Of a DNA stretch of 64,000 bases, positions 26,217-34,998 are shown piece by piece. The notes under the pieces were generated by a model. The model saw only the letters and a program-made list of their open reading frames with translations. It was not told where the DNA came from and made no database searches. The first letter of the stretch is position 1; every line of letters starts with the position of its first letter. The translations under genes were made by a program, and so were the position numbers. The stretch lies in NCBI RefSeq assembly GCF_019457885.1, contig NZ_JAHZST010000004.1, positions 124,001 to 188,000 on the forward strand, given 5' to 3'. Source of the DNA: Shewanella nanhaiensis. GTDB lineage: Bacteria > Pseudomonadota > Gammaproteobacteria > Enterobacterales > Shewanellaceae.

Positions 26217-26849
26217 TTAATCCAGTAACAGTGCCAAAGCGGGTTGACGATTACCTGGATAAACTTGATAGGCTTTGTGGTGTTTAATCAAACTGGCTTT
26301 TTTATCCCCTTGGCTAATAAGTAAGCCTTGTTTGGCGGCGGCTTGCGCTAGTAACTGCTCATCTGCGCGCACATAAAGGGTGATAGGTTTGACGATTTTC
26401 TGCTCTTTAATGCGCTGCTGGTACTGCTCGACAGAGATGATTAAACTGCTGCGACCGTCACTGTCGAGTTTTAGCTTAGTGTCCACCTCGGCATCGAGAA
26501 TGACTAGCCAGTCACTCTCTTCAAGCTCAGTCAGCATAGCTTGTAGCGCATCACCTAATTGGGTCTTATTTAGCACTGCGCTGTATTGGCTATCAATGCG
26601 TTTAAATAGTGAAGGGAGCTGAGCACCCGCACCTTTACTTCTAGCTTCGCGGATCCAGTGAGTGAGATCTTGGGCGACCAGCTTGGCAAAACGGCGCTCT
26701 TTTAAGGCTTGAACCATCCAGCTACACAAAAAATGACTTTCAGCTGTGGCGGTATTGATGGCGTTACTACCTGCCGCCCGCTGTTCGAGTGCTGAAAGTC
26801 CTGCTTGTACTAGCTCTAAAAGGGCTTGGTTATAGGTTTGCTCTGTCAT
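26217..26849 (-). CDS. Conserved hypothetical protein, DUF2913-like
   Basis: The 210-residue soluble protein has a helical N-terminal half (LLELVQAGLSALEQ, AESHFLCSWMVQALKERRF) and an alpha/beta C-terminal half. It resembles a gammaproteobacterial family of unknown function that I remember as DUF2913; the number is uncertain. No signal peptide, membrane segment or catalytic motif is visible. Both neighbouring spaces lack promoter motifs I can defend. Confidence 0.65.
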   Translation of the reverse strand: MTEQTYNQALLELVQAGLSALEQRAAGSNAINTATAESHFLCSWMVQALKERRFAKLVAQDLTHWIREARSKGAGAQLPSLFKRIDSQYSAVLNKTQLGDALQAMLTELEESDWLVILDAEVDTKLKLDSDGRSSLIISVEQYQQRIKEQKIVKPITLYVRADEQLLAQAAAKQGLLISQGDKKASLIKHHKAYQVYPGNRQPALALLLD

Positions 26850-26935
26850 GGGATCTCTACCCTATGGGATAAAGCGGCGATTATAACCGATAATTTTAGG
26901 AATACTATAACCAGAACCGATAACCTTAATGTGGC

Positions 26936-27574
26936 TTACATAGGCACTAAACTTGCCGCCATCTCGATTAGTTGAGGTGCGGGCCGCACTCTAAAGTTAG
27001 GGTTTACATATTGAAAATGGATAAGCCCAGTACCATCACTGATGTAGATGGCGGGAACGGGTAACACCAAACGCTTGTCACCTTGTGGAGTGACTTTTAG
27101 TAGCTCATCGAGCTTTAGCTTTTTCATATAACGCTCTGTGGTTTTTTCGCTGGTGTAATAGGCGAGGCCAAAAGCTTGCATGGCGTTAAGATTAGTATCG
27201 GACAGCAAAGTATAGGAGAGCTTTTGATCTATCATAGAGGCGTTTAGCTTCTCTGGGCTGTCGGGGGAGATCCCGATAAGCTGGAAACCCATCTCAATAA
27301 GTTTAGGTTCAATCTCTTTTAGCTGTCCCATCTGAGAGTTACAAAATGGGCACCAGCCACCTCGATAGAAGAAGATAATGCTTGGTTTCCCTTGGGTTAA
27401 GATTAATAGGTCGAGGGTTTCGCCCTTGAGGTTTGCTACTTTGGCCGAAGGTAGCATCTGACCATTCATCAATGGCATCACATTGAGATCATCGCTGGCG
27501 ATAGGTTTTGCTGTTGCGGTGAGGGAGAGGCTGGTTATGCAAAGTAGCAGGGCGGTGAGTGTTTTGGTGAACAT
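26936..27574 (-). CDS. Exported peroxiredoxin-like (AhpC/TSA) thioredoxin-fold protein
   Basis: A signal peptide (ALLLCITSLSLTATA) leads a thioredoxin-fold domain with RGGWCPFC (Cys75, Cys78) in a position typical of peroxiredoxin-like proteins with a CxxC. FQLIGISPDSPEKLNASM and YTLLSDTNLNAMQAFGL match AhpC/TSA-type strands. It probably acts as a periplasmic thiol oxidoreductase or peroxidase. It is a single gene between a DUF2913-like gene and rhlE. Confidence 0.84.
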   Translation of the reverse strand: MFTKTLTALLLCITSLSLTATAKPIASDDLNVMPLMNGQMLPSAKVANLKGETLDLLILTQGKPSIIFFYRGGWCPFCNSQMGQLKEIEPKLIEMGFQLIGISPDSPEKLNASMIDQKLSYTLLSDTNLNAMQAFGLAYYTSEKTTERYMKKLKLDELLKVTPQGDKRLVLPVPAIYISDGTGLIHFQYVNPNFRVRPAPQLIEMAASLVPM

Positions 27575-27670
27575 CTTGATTTACTTCCTATTGAAATTGT
27601 TATGCAGAACAGACCGAGGAAGGGAAAATTTTGTTGCAGTTATTTAAGATATTTACCTAACGGAGCATAC

Positions 27671-27697
27671 AAAAATGCCGCTTATTGGGAGCGGCAT
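27671..27697 (-). terminator. Terminator downstream of rhlE
   Basis: ATGCCGCT (27675-27682) and AGCGGCAT (27690-27697) form an 8-bp stem. On the minus strand the stem is followed by a run of T (A at 27671-27675 on plus). It lies 33 bp past the rhlE stop. Confidence 0.8.
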
Positions 27698-27729
27698 CGT
27701 TAGTAAAGCGATTGGGTTAGCTCAAGGGC

Positions 27730-29028
27730 TTATTTAGACTTCTTAATCTTAGCGTTCGATGAGTTCTTCACCTTAACGCGACGACCTTGCATATTTCGCT
27801 CACCGATCACCTGTTCAGAGACATTGTCCTGACGGTTTTGCTTCTTGGCGAAGCTGCGGCGGGTCTGTAGGTGCTTAATCAGTAGATCACGGCTGCCCAC
27901 TTCATAACCTGCTATGGTGATACGAGGAAGCTTTTTACCGATAAGCTTTTCGATATCGGCTAAGGTGCGCTCCTCTTCGCGGCTCACCAGTGAGATAGCA
28001 ACCCCTGACTTACCAGCGCGGCCAGTACGACCGATACGGTGTACGTAATCCTCGGCGAGGAAAGGAAGGTCGTAGTTGACTACATACTCTAAGTCTTGAA
28101 TATCTAGACCACGAGCTGCAACCTCTGTGGCGACTAATACGCGCACTTTACCCTCTTTAAACTCACGTAGTGCACGGCGACGGTTACCTTGGGCTTTCTC
28201 ACCATGGACGACAGATGAGGGGATACCATCAAGGTTTAGCTCTTTAACTAGCTTGTCGGCAGCATCACGGGTTGCGGTAAAGATAAGTACTTGTTTCCAG
28301 TTCTTTTTACCGATCAGCTCAGAAACCAGTTCACGCTTACGGCGCTGCTCTACCGGATAGACTACTTGGCTAACGGTATCGGCTGTGGTGTTCTGCTTAT
28401 CGACGCTGATAAGCTTAGGCTTATCTAAGAAGTCGTTGGCAAGCTTTTTAACCGAAGATGAGAAGGTGGCTGAAAACAGCATTTTTTGGCTGTTTTTATT
28501 CACCGCTTGTAATACTTTTTGGATATCGCTGACAAAGCCCATATCTAACATACGGTCGGCTTCATCGAGCACCATAAAGTCGACGTTTGATAGGTTAAGG
28601 TTACAGGCTTGAATATGCTCAAGTAGACGCCCTGGAGTCGCGACTATGATGTCCACGCCTCGCTTAATCTTTTGCGCCTGAGTCTCCAGCTTTACACCGC
28701 CGTAGATGGTCAAAACAGAGACCTGCATATGCTTGCTGTAATCATTGATATTGTCGGCAATCTGACTCGCTAGTTCACGAGTTGGCGTTAATATCAGTGC
28801 GCGAGTGTTAGAGCGTTGTGTCTCACTCGGCTTGTCGATCATCTTCTGTAAGATAGGCAACGCGAAAGCGGCGGTTTTACCTGTGCCAGTTTGGGCACTT
28901 GCCAGTACATCTTGGCCACGGCGAATCGCCGGGATCGCTTGCTGCTGAACTGGTGTCATTTTCTGATAACCACATTCTGAGATGGCGCGCAAAATCTCGG
29001 GAGCAAAACTAAAAGATTCAAATCTCAT
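27730..29028 (-). CDS. rhlE: DEAD-box ATP-dependent RNA helicase RhlE
   Basis: I choose the ATG at 29028 (MRFESFSFAPEILRAISECG) because AGGAAATCC precedes it; upstream in-frame codons to 29124 lack a site and do not resemble the family. The 432-residue protein has the Q motif region, Walker A AQTGTGKT, VLDEAD, SAT and HRIGRTGRAG in standard order, then a basic tail. RhlE unwinds structured RNA in ribosome assembly and decay. It has its own terminator and is likely monocistronic. Confidence 0.93.
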   Translation of the reverse strand: MRFESFSFAPEILRAISECGYQKMTPVQQQAIPAIRRGQDVLASAQTGTGKTAAFALPILQKMIDKPSETQRSNTRALILTPTRELASQIADNINDYSKHMQVSVLTIYGGVKLETQAQKIKRGVDIIVATPGRLLEHIQACNLNLSNVDFMVLDEADRMLDMGFVSDIQKVLQAVNKNSQKMLFSATFSSSVKKLANDFLDKPKLISVDKQNTTADTVSQVVYPVEQRRKRELVSELIGKKNWKQVLIFTATRDAADKLVKELNLDGIPSSVVHGEKAQGNRRRALREFKEGKVRVLVATEVAARGLDIQDLEYVVNYDLPFLAEDYVHRIGRTGRAGKSGVAISLVSREEERTLADIEKLIGKKLPRITIAGYEVGSRDLLIKHLQTRRSFAKKQNRQDNVSEQVIGERNMQGRRVKVKNSSNAKIKKSK

Positions 29029-29273
29029 CTTGGATTTCCTGTAATAAACCAATTCATATGCCAGCGAATTTTGTCTGGACTGAGTAAACAAGGCCATCAA
29101 AATGGCGGTGGCGGAGTATAGCAAGTTTGTACAGAGTTTAACAGCAAAGCCTATTGGAGGAGAAACAGATCATTTGTAGGAAAACAGAAGGGGGAAAAGG
29201 TTAAATTAATTTAAGAGGATATCAGCTGGAAAGCCTTACGCCAGCATGTTAAGTATGGATTTTATAATGCAGT

Positions 29274-29310
29274 AAAACTCCGGGAGACTGCGTCGTTTCA
29301 GCCCCCCGGA
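29274..29310 (-). terminator. Terminator downstream of the X-Pro aminopeptidase gene
   Basis: TCCGGG (29279-29284) pairs with CCCGGA (29305-29310), with partial pairing inside. On the minus strand the stem is followed by GTTTTA. It lies 10 bp after the stop of the aminopeptidase gene. Confidence 0.6.
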
Positions 29311-29320
29311 TTAGCCTTGA

Positions 29321-31108
29321 CTAGATTGCCTTAGTGGCATTCTCCAGCCAAACAAGATCATCACCTTGCATCAAAGGAGATAGCTTACTCCAAACCAACT
29401 TATGGTAATCATTAAACCAGCTTATCTCAGCATCGTTTAGTAGGCTCTTATCGATAAGGCGTGCATCCATTGGGATCATGGTCAGGGCGCTAAACTCAAA
29501 CATCTCACGCTCAATACCCGCCAACGCTTCACAAGGGCGAACGTAAACCAGATTCTCCAGACGTATCCCAAACTCATCGGCGCGGTAGTAGCCAGGTTCA
29601 TTAGAGAGGACCATGCCTGGGAGCAGAGCGACATCGTTGCTGTTTTTGCCGATACGTTGTGGGCCTTCATGGACATTGAGGAAATGGCCAACACCATGGC
29701 CTGTGCCGTGATCATAATCGAAGCCGTGTTGCCACAGATATTGACGGGCAAAAGCATCTAGCTGCTGACCTGAAGTGCCGCGGGGAAAGCGCGCTTGATC
29801 TAGCGCAATATGGCCCTTTAAGACTAAGGTGACCATCTTTCTCTGCTCATCGCTGACCTGACCGATGGCGATAGTGCGCGTCACATCAGTCGTGCCATCA
29901 AGGTATTGTGCCCCTGAATCCACCAGATAGATGCTGTTGTTGGTCATCAGTGCTGGGGTGCCATTATTGTGGTTGTAGTGACACATGGCTGCGTTGCCAC
30001 CCACTGCAGAGATTGTATCGAAACTTGGCTCACGGTATTGTGGATCTGCTAAACGATAGGTTTCTAGTTTATCGGCTAGCTGGCCTTCATCATAAAAGTG
30101 TCCGGCTGCCACTTCGCTGTCCAGCCAAGCCAGAAAGCGAGAGACCGCGACGCCATCACGGATATGACAAGCTTTCATACCCGCAAGTTCGCTGCTGTTT
30201 TTCTGTGCCTTGCTTAATGCGACGGGATCTAATCCTGCCACTAAGGTGGCGCCAGCTTGTTCTGCTGTAAGCTGTGACCAGGCATTGGAAGCGTTAGGAT
30301 CTGCCAACAGCTTGATGTTAGATAGTTCACTTAGGACTGCTTCAAGCTCATCTTCGGCTCTGAAAGTGACGCCTGTACCAACATGGGCCTCAATACCACT
30401 AGGCAGCTTATCGAGCTGAGTGAATAACACCAGATCGCCGTTTGCATGAAGCAGAGCGGAGCCAAGGATAACAGGGAGGCGAGGCACATCGCTGCCGCGA
30501 ATATTCAATAGCCAACAGAAAGAGTCGAGTGAAGTGATAAGCGCCATATCGGCACCTGATTTTGCCACTATTTTGCCTATCTCAAGACGTTTCTCTTGGC
30601 TGGTTTTTCCGGCGCTTTTCGCATCAAATAAGATAGCGGGTGCGCTCGAAGGCGCAGGTCTGTTTTGCCAGTGAAGATCCACAGGGTTTTGCTTAACTGA
30701 GATAAGTTGCATATCAGACTTTGTCAGTTCAGCTACGGCTTTTTTCTGCCAGCTTAGAGGGTGTAAGCGTGGATCATATCCGATACGGGCATTGGCGGTT
30801 AAGGTGCCGGCTAGCCATTGAATTTGTGGTGTATCGGTTAGGCTTAAATATTGAAACAGCTCGCCGTCGACCTGAAGTTTAACTTGTACTGTATAGCGGC
30901 CATCGATAAATATCGCTGCGCTCTCTTTAAGTACGATAGCCATACCAGCGGAGCCTGTGAACTCGCTTACCCACTGTAGACGCTCATTACGCTCCGGCAC
31001 ATATTCACCTAAATATTCATCGGCGCGGGGAATGATAAAGGCGTCGAGATTATTTTTTGCCATTTCGCTGCGTATTGCATCTAGGCGCGAGGCGATTGTT
31101 TGTGTCAT
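29321..31108 (-). CDS. M24B X-Pro aminopeptidase (long, APP1-type)
   Basis: The 595-residue length with two creatinase-type N-terminal domains (about 1-300) and a C-terminal pita-bread domain fits the long eukaryote-like X-Pro aminopeptidases rather than the 440-residue PepP. Metal-site segments are YLVDSGAQYLDGTTDVTRT, HGTGHGVGHFLNVHEGP and LSNEPGYYRADEFGIRLEN. It removes N-terminal residues before proline in the cytoplasm with two Mn2+. GAGCTCC precedes the start. Confidence 0.92.
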   Translation of the reverse strand: MTQTIASRLDAIRSEMAKNNLDAFIIPRADEYLGEYVPERNERLQWVSEFTGSAGMAIVLKESAAIFIDGRYTVQVKLQVDGELFQYLSLTDTPQIQWLAGTLTANARIGYDPRLHPLSWQKKAVAELTKSDMQLISVKQNPVDLHWQNRPAPSSAPAILFDAKSAGKTSQEKRLEIGKIVAKSGADMALITSLDSFCWLLNIRGSDVPRLPVILGSALLHANGDLVLFTQLDKLPSGIEAHVGTGVTFRAEDELEAVLSELSNIKLLADPNASNAWSQLTAEQAGATLVAGLDPVALSKAQKNSSELAGMKACHIRDGVAVSRFLAWLDSEVAAGHFYDEGQLADKLETYRLADPQYREPSFDTISAVGGNAAMCHYNHNNGTPALMTNNSIYLVDSGAQYLDGTTDVTRTIAIGQVSDEQRKMVTLVLKGHIALDQARFPRGTSGQQLDAFARQYLWQHGFDYDHGTGHGVGHFLNVHEGPQRIGKNSNDVALLPGMVLSNEPGYYRADEFGIRLENLVYVRPCEALAGIEREMFEFSALTMIPMDARLIDKSLLNDAEISWFNDYHKLVWSKLSPLMQGDDLVWLENATKAI

Positions 31109-31352
31109 AGGAGCTCCGTTTTTGACGGTAAGATTGGAGATGCTTACCGATTTTTTGTTTTGGGATTATTTGCGGCGATTATCGCAGTTCAATTGGGACT
31201 AGGGAAGTTTCACCACCATGATTTTTTATAAGGTTAGATGGTGAGTTGTAAACTTTGAAACACTTTACTTGTTACATTTTTGTGTGAATCAATTAGATTA
31301 AAGCATTCCGCTGAACGAATATTGAATGTAATTGGTATCATAGGAGTGTTTA

Positions 31353-32543
31353 ATGCCATTTAATGTGTGGGTACTGACCTTAGCCCAAGCTTTTGCCATG
31401 AGTGCAGCCCCTATGATGATGTTGCTTGGGGGGATCATCGGCATCGAGTTGGCACCCGAACCAGGCTTGGCGACACTGCCCATCACTGCGATGGTTATCG
31501 GAGTTGCTATCTCTGTCCTGCCAGTGACCCAATTGATGCGGCGTTTTGGTCGCAAACCTATCTTTATCTCAGGCTCCATTTTATCGGCTATTGCCGGACT
31601 TGTTGCAGCCTATGGAACCCATGAGAAAAATTTCGTTATCTTCTGCATCAGCGGTATTTTGCTGGGAGTGAGTGGCGCTATCGTGCAGCAATATCGCTTT
31701 GCAGCGATGGAAGCGGTTGAGCCCCATTTGGGGGCTAAAGCCGCATCCAGAGTGCTACTGGGTGGCTTAGTTGCCGCCTTTTTAGGGCCTGAACTGGCAG
31801 TATTTGGCAGTGAATTCGTTGATATCCCCTATGTGGGGGCTTTTATGTTTCTCACCTTTATCTGTTTACTGGCGGCTTTTACGCTCTCCTTTTATCGTGA
31901 GCCCAATCGATCTAATTTAGCTCATCAAGATCTTGCTCAAAGTGAGATACGTGCCTTTGGTACCATCTTGAATCAGCCTAAGATCTGGGTCGCTATCGCG
32001 GGTGCCATGATAGGCTTTGCCATGATGAGCTTTGTGATGACGGCAACGCCACTGCATATGCATCACAATGAACACTACTCTTTGGCCGACACTAAGTGGG
32101 TGATCCAGAGTCATATTATCGCCATGTACCTTCCCTCCCTGTTTACTGGGTACTTGGTGGCTAAGTGGGGAGTGACAAGAATGATGTTGATCGGATTAAC
32201 CGCTTATCTAGTGACCATAGTTATTGCGCTGGCGGGAAGCGAACTACTTAATTACTGGGTGGCTCTGGTGTTACTCGGCTTAGGTTGGAATCTACTGTTT
32301 GTCGGTGGCACTGTACTTCTGCCCCAGTGTTACCGTGTAGGTGAGGGGTTTAAGGTTCAGGCTCTAAATGACACCTTGGTCTTTGGTGCTCAAGCTTTAG
32401 CATCATTAAGTGCTGGGTGGGTAATACATCAGTTAGGTTGGCAGTTGCTGCTCAATATCTGTATCCCTTTTATCGCACTGCAACTTCTTTTGATGGCTTG
32501 GTGGCGTTTTAGTGAAAGCAGCCGAGCCAGTGCTGTTGAGTGA
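31353..32543 (+). CDS. MFS transporter
   Basis: The 396-residue protein has about 12 hydrophobic segments. The loop 2-3 motif MRRFGRKPIFISGSILSAI corresponds to the major-facilitator G-x3-D-R-x-G-R-K/R motif in a diverged form. AGGAGTG precedes the ATG. The substrate is unknown and no pathway gene is adjacent; the next gene is a ROK kinase 166 bp downstream, so sugar transport is possible but unsupported. Confidence 0.85.
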   Translation: MPFNVWVLTLAQAFAMSAAPMMMLLGGIIGIELAPEPGLATLPITAMVIGVAISVLPVTQLMRRFGRKPIFISGSILSAIAGLVAAYGTHEKNFVIFCISGILLGVSGAIVQQYRFAAMEAVEPHLGAKAASRVLLGGLVAAFLGPELAVFGSEFVDIPYVGAFMFLTFICLLAAFTLSFYREPNRSNLAHQDLAQSEIRAFGTILNQPKIWVAIAGAMIGFAMMSFVMTATPLHMHHNEHYSLADTKWVIQSHIIAMYLPSLFTGYLVAKWGVTRMMLIGLTAYLVTIVIALAGSELLNYWVALVLLGLGWNLLFVGGTVLLPQCYRVGEGFKVQALNDTLVFGAQALASLSAGWVIHQLGWQLLLNICIPFIALQLLLMAWWRFSESSRASAVE

Positions 32544-32673
32544 GTATTCTTCTCTATTTGTTGTGCGGTCAAAACTCAACCAATGCAAATAGTTAGAGAT
32601 AATGTTGAGTGAAAAGCTATCTCTCTCTTTTGTAAATCTATGGTAGAATTTTTGTTTCAAACTGGCGTGTTTC

Positions 32674-32695
32674 CTCTACCTGTTTCCAGGTAGAG
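32674..32695 (+). promoter_or_regulatory. 9-bp palindromic hairpin in the leader of the ROK gene
   Basis: CTCTACCTG (32674-32682) and CAGGTAGAG (32687-32695) are perfect complements with a TTTC spacer. The element ends 14 bases before the ATG at 32710. It could be a repressor operator or an RNA hairpin near the ribosome binding site. Confidence 0.5.
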
Positions 32696-32709
32696 TCGTG
32701 GAGAGAGTG

Positions 32710-33489
32710 ATGCAAACAGTAACGGTCGATATCGGTGGCAGCAAAGCACTCTTTGAGATGCATTTTGATGGGCGAACCGAGCAGTATAAAATTCCAACCG
32801 GTGAACATTTCAATATAGATAGTCTCAACCAACAGCTTCAAGAGTTGGAGTCAGATTATGGTTTTAAAGATTACCGTCTAGCCATCGCACTGCCTGGTCT
32901 AGTTCAGGATAACCAGCTGCTTTCGAGTAAATCTCTTATTGGGTTAAATGGCCTGTCTAAGAGTGATATCAAAACTCAAGCTCAAACGGTATTGATCGTC
33001 AATGATATCGATGCGGGGATGCAGGCAGTTACTGATAGCAAACATGATTGTGAACTGCTAGTGATGTGCGGTACCGGGATTGGTATGGCTATCTCAATTA
33101 ATGGCAAGCTGTTTACTGGCGCTCACGGGCTGGCGGGAGAGTTAGGTCACTGCCGAGTAATGACTGAGTCGGGAGAGTTTAGTCTGGAGCAGTTGGCAAG
33201 TGGCGGCTCCATTCAAACTCGTGAGATAAAGTCTCAGGCTGATCTATTTCGTGCAGGAAGTTATTTAGGTATGGGGATGGCTTGGGCCGTTAACCTGTTT
33301 AACCCTAACCGTATCTGGCTAGCTGGTGGCATGATGAATAATGCCGATTACTACCGAGGTTGCATCTCTTCCCTGAATGAGATGGCGTTAACAGCCCCAC
33401 TTTCACAAGCTAAAGTGGCAAGGGTCGACGACATGGAGACCATAGTCTGTCGAGGGCTGAAAGTGATGTTAGATAGAAGCGGTAACTAA
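32710..33489 (+). CDS. ROK-family sugar kinase-like protein
   Basis: I place the start at the ATG at 32710, with GGAGAG just upstream, rather than the GTG at 32698. The 259-residue protein has the ATP-binding VDIGGSKALFE at its N-terminus, VNDIDAGMQAV, and a GTGIGMAISINGKLFTGAHG stretch followed by LAGELGHCRV. The ROK zinc-site cysteines (CxCGxxGC) are missing, so it is a shortened, zinc-less ROK member. Substrate probably a hexose or derivative, not determined. Confidence 0.8.
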   Translation: MQTVTVDIGGSKALFEMHFDGRTEQYKIPTGEHFNIDSLNQQLQELESDYGFKDYRLAIALPGLVQDNQLLSSKSLIGLNGLSKSDIKTQAQTVLIVNDIDAGMQAVTDSKHDCELLVMCGTGIGMAISINGKLFTGAHGLAGELGHCRVMTESGEFSLEQLASGGSIQTREIKSQADLFRAGSYLGMGMAWAVNLFNPNRIWLAGGMMNNADYYRGCISSLNEMALTAPLSQAKVARVDDMETIVCRGLKVMLDRSGN

Positions 33490-33498
33490 TTCTTTCTA

Positions 33499-33528
33499 AT
33501 ATGGCGTGATGGTTTTTTCACGCCATAT
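33499..33528. terminator. Hairpin between convergent genes
   Basis: ATATGGCGTGA (33499-33509) pairs exactly with TCACGCCATAT (33518-33528); the loop carries a run of T. No T-tract follows the stem, so termination by it is uncertain. It separates the ROK gene from the convergent phytochelatin-synthase-like gene. Confidence 0.5.
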
Positions 33529-33536
33529 ATCAGTTG

Positions 33537-34340
33537 CTATGACTGTGATATCTCCACAAATCCACGGGGCTTATCAATATCCAGCGTTGCCATCGCGTTA
33601 ATTAAGCGTTTGCTGGAGACCCAAACCCAAGTTTGATAAGTATTCGATACATCCATGATAAGAAAAGAGTCAGAGCCTCTATCAAAAGCTGCTAACGGTG
33701 AGAAGTGACCGCTACCTGCTTGATTTAATGCGCTTCTCGAGTAGTTAATAATGACGTAACTTTCATCTCTCTTGAGTGCTTGTTTTAACGCCTGCTTCAC
33801 CGATAACAGATAGTTAGCATCATCTAACTTTTCTGGCTGCACGTAGGTTGGTTTGGCTGTGAATGCCAGCCGCTTTGCTAGGCTCGTTATCTCAGATAGC
33901 TGCATGCCGTAATCACTCTCTCCCCCTTTGACTTTTGGCTCCCCTAAGATCTGCGCCCGGGTTTTATCGCTCCCCTCGAGAATCGACTCTTGGGTATATC
34001 GATGAAATAGCGGACTAACTCCTTTTGGAAAGTAACGGCTCTCATCTGGACCTAATCGACTGCTGTCTAGAGGGATACTGGTTCCATTTGGTGAGACGCG
34101 TAACGCGTTAGCCACGATGACCATAGAGGTCACGCCGCAAAAGGTTTTGTTTGATTGTCCCTCAAATTGAGGAGCTAGCTTAAAGAGATCTTGTTTGAGG
34201 CTTGCACTGCTCAGGCGCTTGCTCCCCTCTGTGGATGACCAGTCCAAGAGTTCACAGGCAAAAGCTGGTGGCTGGCATAACTGAAAGAGAAGGTAAATGA
34301 GGATGGAACCTGCCATCAAGAGGCGTTTATTCTGTGGCAT
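33537..34340 (-). CDS. Phytochelatin-synthase-like exported cysteine peptidase
   Basis: The 267-residue product has a hydrophobic N-terminal segment (LLMAGSILIYLLFQL) that would export or anchor it. A papain-like phytochelatin-synthase domain follows. The triad is visible: Cys68 in SNKTFCGVTSM, His212 in GSGHFSPLAA and Asp230 in FLIMDVSN. Bacterial homologues mostly hydrolyse glutathione to gamma-Glu-Cys rather than polymerise it. There is no metal-resistance gene nearby. Stand-alone gene. Confidence 0.85.
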   Translation of the reverse strand: MPQNKRLLMAGSILIYLLFQLCQPPAFACELLDWSSTEGSKRLSSASLKQDLFKLAPQFEGQSNKTFCGVTSMVIVANALRVSPNGTSIPLDSSRLGPDESRYFPKGVSPLFHRYTQESILEGSDKTRAQILGEPKVKGGESDYGMQLSEITSLAKRLAFTAKPTYVQPEKLDDANYLLSVKQALKQALKRDESYVIINYSRSALNQAGSGHFSPLAAFDRGSDSFLIMDVSNTYQTWVWVSSKRLINAMATLDIDKPRGFVEISQS

Positions 34341-34560
34341 TTTGACTCTCCGAATGAAGCTTAAAGGGAACTCGATTTTCTCGATTTCTTCCCGAAATAT
34401 GCGCTAGGCACCAGATCGGGTTAGGAGGTGATTTTTATTTACTCCTCTTCACTAAACATCACAAGTTATCTTAATAAGGGTTAGTAATACGTGATATTGC
34501 ATACTTCGCAGCTATTAGAGTTAGCTAGTTTCTACAAAGAATAAAAGGTGTGAAGTCAAG

Positions 34561-34698
34561 ATGTTCGTGATTAGTAAAGGGTCGCTGCTACTTCCCTTAG
34601 CTTGTATGTCGAGCTCAGTTAGAGCCCATTCTGAGCTGAGCAGTATCGAAGCTACCTCTGTATTAGGTAATCGTACCGTCATTGGCAGTAATAGCTGA
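34561..34698 (+). CDS. Short ORF with signal-peptide-like N-terminus (possible TonB-receptor remnant)
   Basis: ATG at 34561 opens a 45-residue frame, preceded by AAGGTGTGAAGTC. It has a hydrophobic SLLLPLACMSSSVRA stretch and then SSIEATSVLGNRTVIGS, which resembles the region after the signal of TonB-dependent receptors (the E-x-T-x-V-x-G-x-R pattern). It ends there, so it may be a truncated receptor start or a random ORF. No continuation was found in the other frames. Confidence 0.35.
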   Translation: MFVISKGSLLLPLACMSSSVRAHSELSSIEATSVLGNRTVIGSNS

Positions 34699-34751
34699 CA
34701 GCATCGCTCTTGGTATGGTTAATCATTAAAGCAATAGTTAAAGGAAACATA

Positions 34752-34994
34752 ATGTTATCTGTGTTTAAAGCAACAAATTTTCGCCTGTATTTAGCTTCAT
34801 TGTTGCTTATTGGTGGATGTAGTGGGGTGAAGTCTGAGAGGAGTAGTATGGAAAATCCTGCATCAAGCTACTGCCTTGCATTAGGAGGGGAGTTGACTAT
34901 TGAAACAGGACTCGATGGGCAAATTGGGATCTGCCATCTTCCAAGTGGTGAGAGTGTTGAAGAGTGGTCATTGTACAGGCGTGATCATAGGTAG
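34752..34994 (+). CDS. DUF333 lipoprotein
   Basis: The start is set at the ATG at 34752, which AAAGGA precedes, not at the in-frame ATG at 34710. The 80-residue product has a lipobox (LLLIGGC) and a DUF333 domain with the typical NPASSYCLALGG, GQIGICHLPSGESVEEWSLY and RRDH pattern. DUF333 proteins are small and often next to secreted hydrolases or hemolysin-annotated genes; their function is unknown. It is followed by the PAP2 gene after 4 bp, an obvious operon. Confidence 0.83.
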   Translation: MLSVFKATNFRLYLASLLLIGGCSGVKSERSSMENPASSYCLALGGELTIETGLDGQIGICHLPSGESVEEWSLYRRDHR

Positions 34995-34998
34995 CAAT

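Noticed and set aside
29908..30270. 120-residue ORF antisense to the X-Pro aminopeptidase gene
   Set aside because: Composition looks random (many Cys, Arg, Leu), no RBS, and it lies wholly within a strong gene.
32674..32695. LexA (SOS) box
   Set aside because: The palindrome has no CTGT-N8-ACAG arrangement; inner bases do not fit.
34710..34751. N-terminal extension of the DUF333 gene
   Set aside because: The ATG at 34752 has AAAGGA at the right distance and begins a proper lipoprotein signal; the upstream ATG adds residues that break it.
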